Assembly: GCF_030553305.1 (NCBI RefSeq)
Contig: NZ_JARRAH010000001.1
Location: forward strand, 124,001-188,000
Reading direction: 5' to 3'
Source: Halomarina ordinaria
GTDB taxonomy: Archaea > Halobacteriota > Halobacteria > Halobacteriales > Haloarculaceae
DNA length: 64,000 nucleotides
Shown here: piece after piece, positions 62,789 through 64,000 of the stretch
How the letters are laid out: each line of letters begins with the position of its first letter
Numbering within the stretch: position 1 is the stretch's first letter
Translations under genes and position numbers: made by a program
The notes under the pieces: generated by a model
Databases searched by the model: none
What the model saw: the letters and a program-made list of their open reading frames with translations, nothing else
What the model was told of the DNA's origin: nothing

Positions 62789-62983
62789 TTACAGGCGCGT
62801 CAGGTTCGACGCGCGGGGCCCCTTGGGGGACTGTTCGATGCTGAACTCTACTTCCTGGCCCTCCTCGAGGTCCGCACCGCCGACGTCTTCCATGTGGAAG
62901 AACACGTCGTCGTCCGCGTCGTCCGTCGAGATGAAACCGTAGCCGCCAGTGTCGTTGAAGAAGTCAACGTTTCCTTTCGCCAT
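62789..62983 (-). CDS. cspA: cold-shock domain protein, second copy
   Basis: 64 residues, close match to the first cold-shock protein at 28384-28578. RNP1 GGYGFISTD, RNP2 DVFFHMED. Differences fall mainly in residues 45-60. ATG at 62983 preferred because MAKGNVDFF is the family start and a TATA box lies upstream. Confidence 0.95.
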   Translation of the reverse strand: MAKGNVDFFNDTGGYGFISTDDADDDVFFHMEDVGGADLEEGQEVEFSIEQSPKGPRASNLTRL

Positions 62984-63009
62984 TGCTTCTGAACACACCG
63001 TAGCTCGAC

Positions 63010-63018
63010 GCATAAGAC
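63010..63018 (-). promoter_or_regulatory. TATA box of the second cold-shock gene
   Basis: Minus-strand GTCTTATGC about 31 bases before the ATG at 62983. Confidence 0.5.
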
Positions 63019-63225
63019 TTCCGAGGTTTGTGGTACCACGGGGGTAGTGTTTTGGACGGAATTCTACACCGACCGGAATATTCGAGACAGCCGACCACAG
63101 TGTCGGGTTCGGCGCGGGACGCACGTCGGACCGTCGGTGACCACGTCGGCTTTGGGGGTATCCGTCGTTCGGGTCCGGGCGTACCGGAGACGGCGTGGAC
63201 GGTGCTCGGTGCTCCCGGACGACTC

Positions 63226-63834
63226 TCACCCGGTGACGACGATGACGACGAAGAACGCGAGGACCACCTCGTTGACGAGCCAGGAGTTGGTCTCCATCCA
63301 GTCGCGGACGTCCGGCAGGGCCGCCTCGCCGCGTTCACCGAGCGCGAGCACAGCGAGTGCCGGCAGGGCGAGGAGGAGGGCCGTCAGGGCGACGAATCCG
63401 GCGGCGTCGGTCAGCGGGAGGCCGTGTCCAGCGAGGTACGACCCGACGGCGACCGAGGTGAGGAGGTCGCTCGGGAAGAACCCCAGGAGGAGGAAGCCGA
63501 GCCTGAAGGAGAACCGCGGACTCGCGCTCCCGAGTCTCCCCATCCACGCAGGCGGCTCCGCCTCCTCGCGGCTCCGGTAGGTGTCGACCATGGCCGCGAG
63601 GAGGACCACGACCACCACGGCGTCCAGCAGCGGCCGCGACGCCCCCTGGCTCGCGGCACCGCTCCCGAGCAGGTACGCCAGCGCGACGACGGTGCTGATG
63701 GAGAGGCACGCGCCGAGGACGAACAGCGCGGAGTTGCGCCGCCACCGCTCGCTCGTGGCGAGGAAGACGGCACTGAGTAGCTGTGGCCCGGCGACCATCA
63801 CGATGGCGAGCGGGAGGACGGTCAGGAGGCTCAT
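63226..63834 (-). CDS. GAP (Sap) family membrane protein
   Basis: 202 residues with about six transmembrane segments. LTVLPLAIVMVAGPQLLSAV at the start and SALFVLGACLSISTVVALA resemble the GAP family (Pfam Sap), which relates to glycopeptidolipid or sulfolipid export in mycobacteria and is distantly LysE-like. FRLGFLLLGFFPSDLLTSVA near residue 110 is a family-like stretch. Its role in archaea is unknown. ATG at 63834 gives the normal start; the frame is open upstream with a polar stretch unlikely to be coding. Confidence 0.72.
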   Translation of the reverse strand: MSLLTVLPLAIVMVAGPQLLSAVFLATSERWRRNSALFVLGACLSISTVVALAYLLGSGAASQGASRPLLDAVVVVVLLAAMVDTYRSREEAEPPAWMGRLGSASPRFSFRLGFLLLGFFPSDLLTSVAVGSYLAGHGLPLTDAAGFVALTALLLALPALAVLALGERGEAALPDVRDWMETNSWLVNEVVLAFFVVIVVTG

Positions 63835-64000
63835 CGCCGTCCGTGGACCGTCTGCCCCGCCCCGCCGGTCGACAGCGTGACCCACCCCCTTCGAAGCGGC
63901 TTGCCGATCATGACGAGAGGTGGACAGCAATACGTATCAAATTTGTTTCGTGTGTGGCGGAATATGTGAGTCGGCGTCTCGTCCCCGGGCGGCGCTCACC

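Noticed and set aside
1-64000. tRNA, rRNA, CRISPR arrays or an origin of replication
   Set aside because: I scanned by eye for T-loop motifs such as GGTTCGAATCC, for regularly spaced repeats and for Orc1/Cdc6 genes and found none. Absence is not proof without a covariance-model search.

Overview
The window is a gene-dense, very GC-rich stretch of a haloarchaeal chromosome (class Halobacteria). Four things point there: strongly acidic proteins throughout, archaeal information genes (DnaG-type primase, eIF5A with deoxyhypusine synthase), haloarchaea-only families (LWR-salt protein and several small DUF families), and AT-rich TATA boxes centred about 27 bases before many start codons, the signature of leaderless transcripts. 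I see no CRISPR array, no rRNA, no convincing tRNA and no intact transposon. The species cannot be fixed from the sequence.

Layout. 0-7 kb: tail of a TetR-type repressor overlapping a MATE exporter; a low-complexity, sequon-rich surface protein; carB. 6.8-11.4 kb: small haloarchaeal conserved proteins, an FAD-dependent oxidoreductase and the ruins of a second flavoprotein. 11.4-18.4 kb: acetamidase/formamidase, thrB, SCP2-like protein, GT4 glycosyltransferase, Gfo/Idh/MocA oxidoreductase, winged-helix regulator, universal stress protein, pdxS. 18.4-23.3 kb: DUF1405 membrane protein, a regulator with a CARF-like N-terminus, a Bat-type regulator, acetyltransferase, methyltransferase. 23.5-26.6 kb: tightly overlapping operon for siroheme-dependent haem synthesis (AhbA/B-type protein, precorrin-2 dehydrogenase, hemA). 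26.7-32.3 kb: small membrane proteins, a 52-residue zinc ribbon, cold-shock protein, two convergent cis-prenyltransferase genes, DUF92 protein, acetyltransferase. 32.2-38.1 kb: dnaG, an AT-richer non-coding gap, DUF3311/sodium:solute symporter pair, pterin dehydratase, LWR-salt protein, HAD phosphatase. 38.1-46.9 kb: two overlapping moeA genes, cytochrome P450, GIDE-like membrane protein, Hsp20, ABC1/UbiB kinase, aminotransferase. 47-51.9 kb: eIF5A, agmatinase, Nif3-like protein and deoxyhypusine synthase, then a deacetylase-like protein. 52-64 kb: HTTM-DCC protein with a small partner, CPBP protease, APC permease with a stress-type companion, an ArsA-like fragment, enoyl-CoA hydratase, CPA2 antiporter fused to stress domains, methyltransferase, a second cold-shock gene and a GAP-family membrane protein.

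Most notable points. (1) The cis-prenyltransferase pair splits its active-site parts: one protein keeps the catalytic Asp motif but has lost the C-terminal RxG end, the other has the RxG end but lacks the Asp motif, which suggests a heteromeric enzyme like eukaryotic DHDDS/NUS1. (2) Substrate and both candidate enzymes of agmatine-based hypusination of eIF5A lie within 3.3 kb, with a strong 14-bp inverted repeat just upstream of the eIF5A promoter. (3) Two gene remnants (flavoprotein and ArsA-like ATPase) are legible only when frames are combined.
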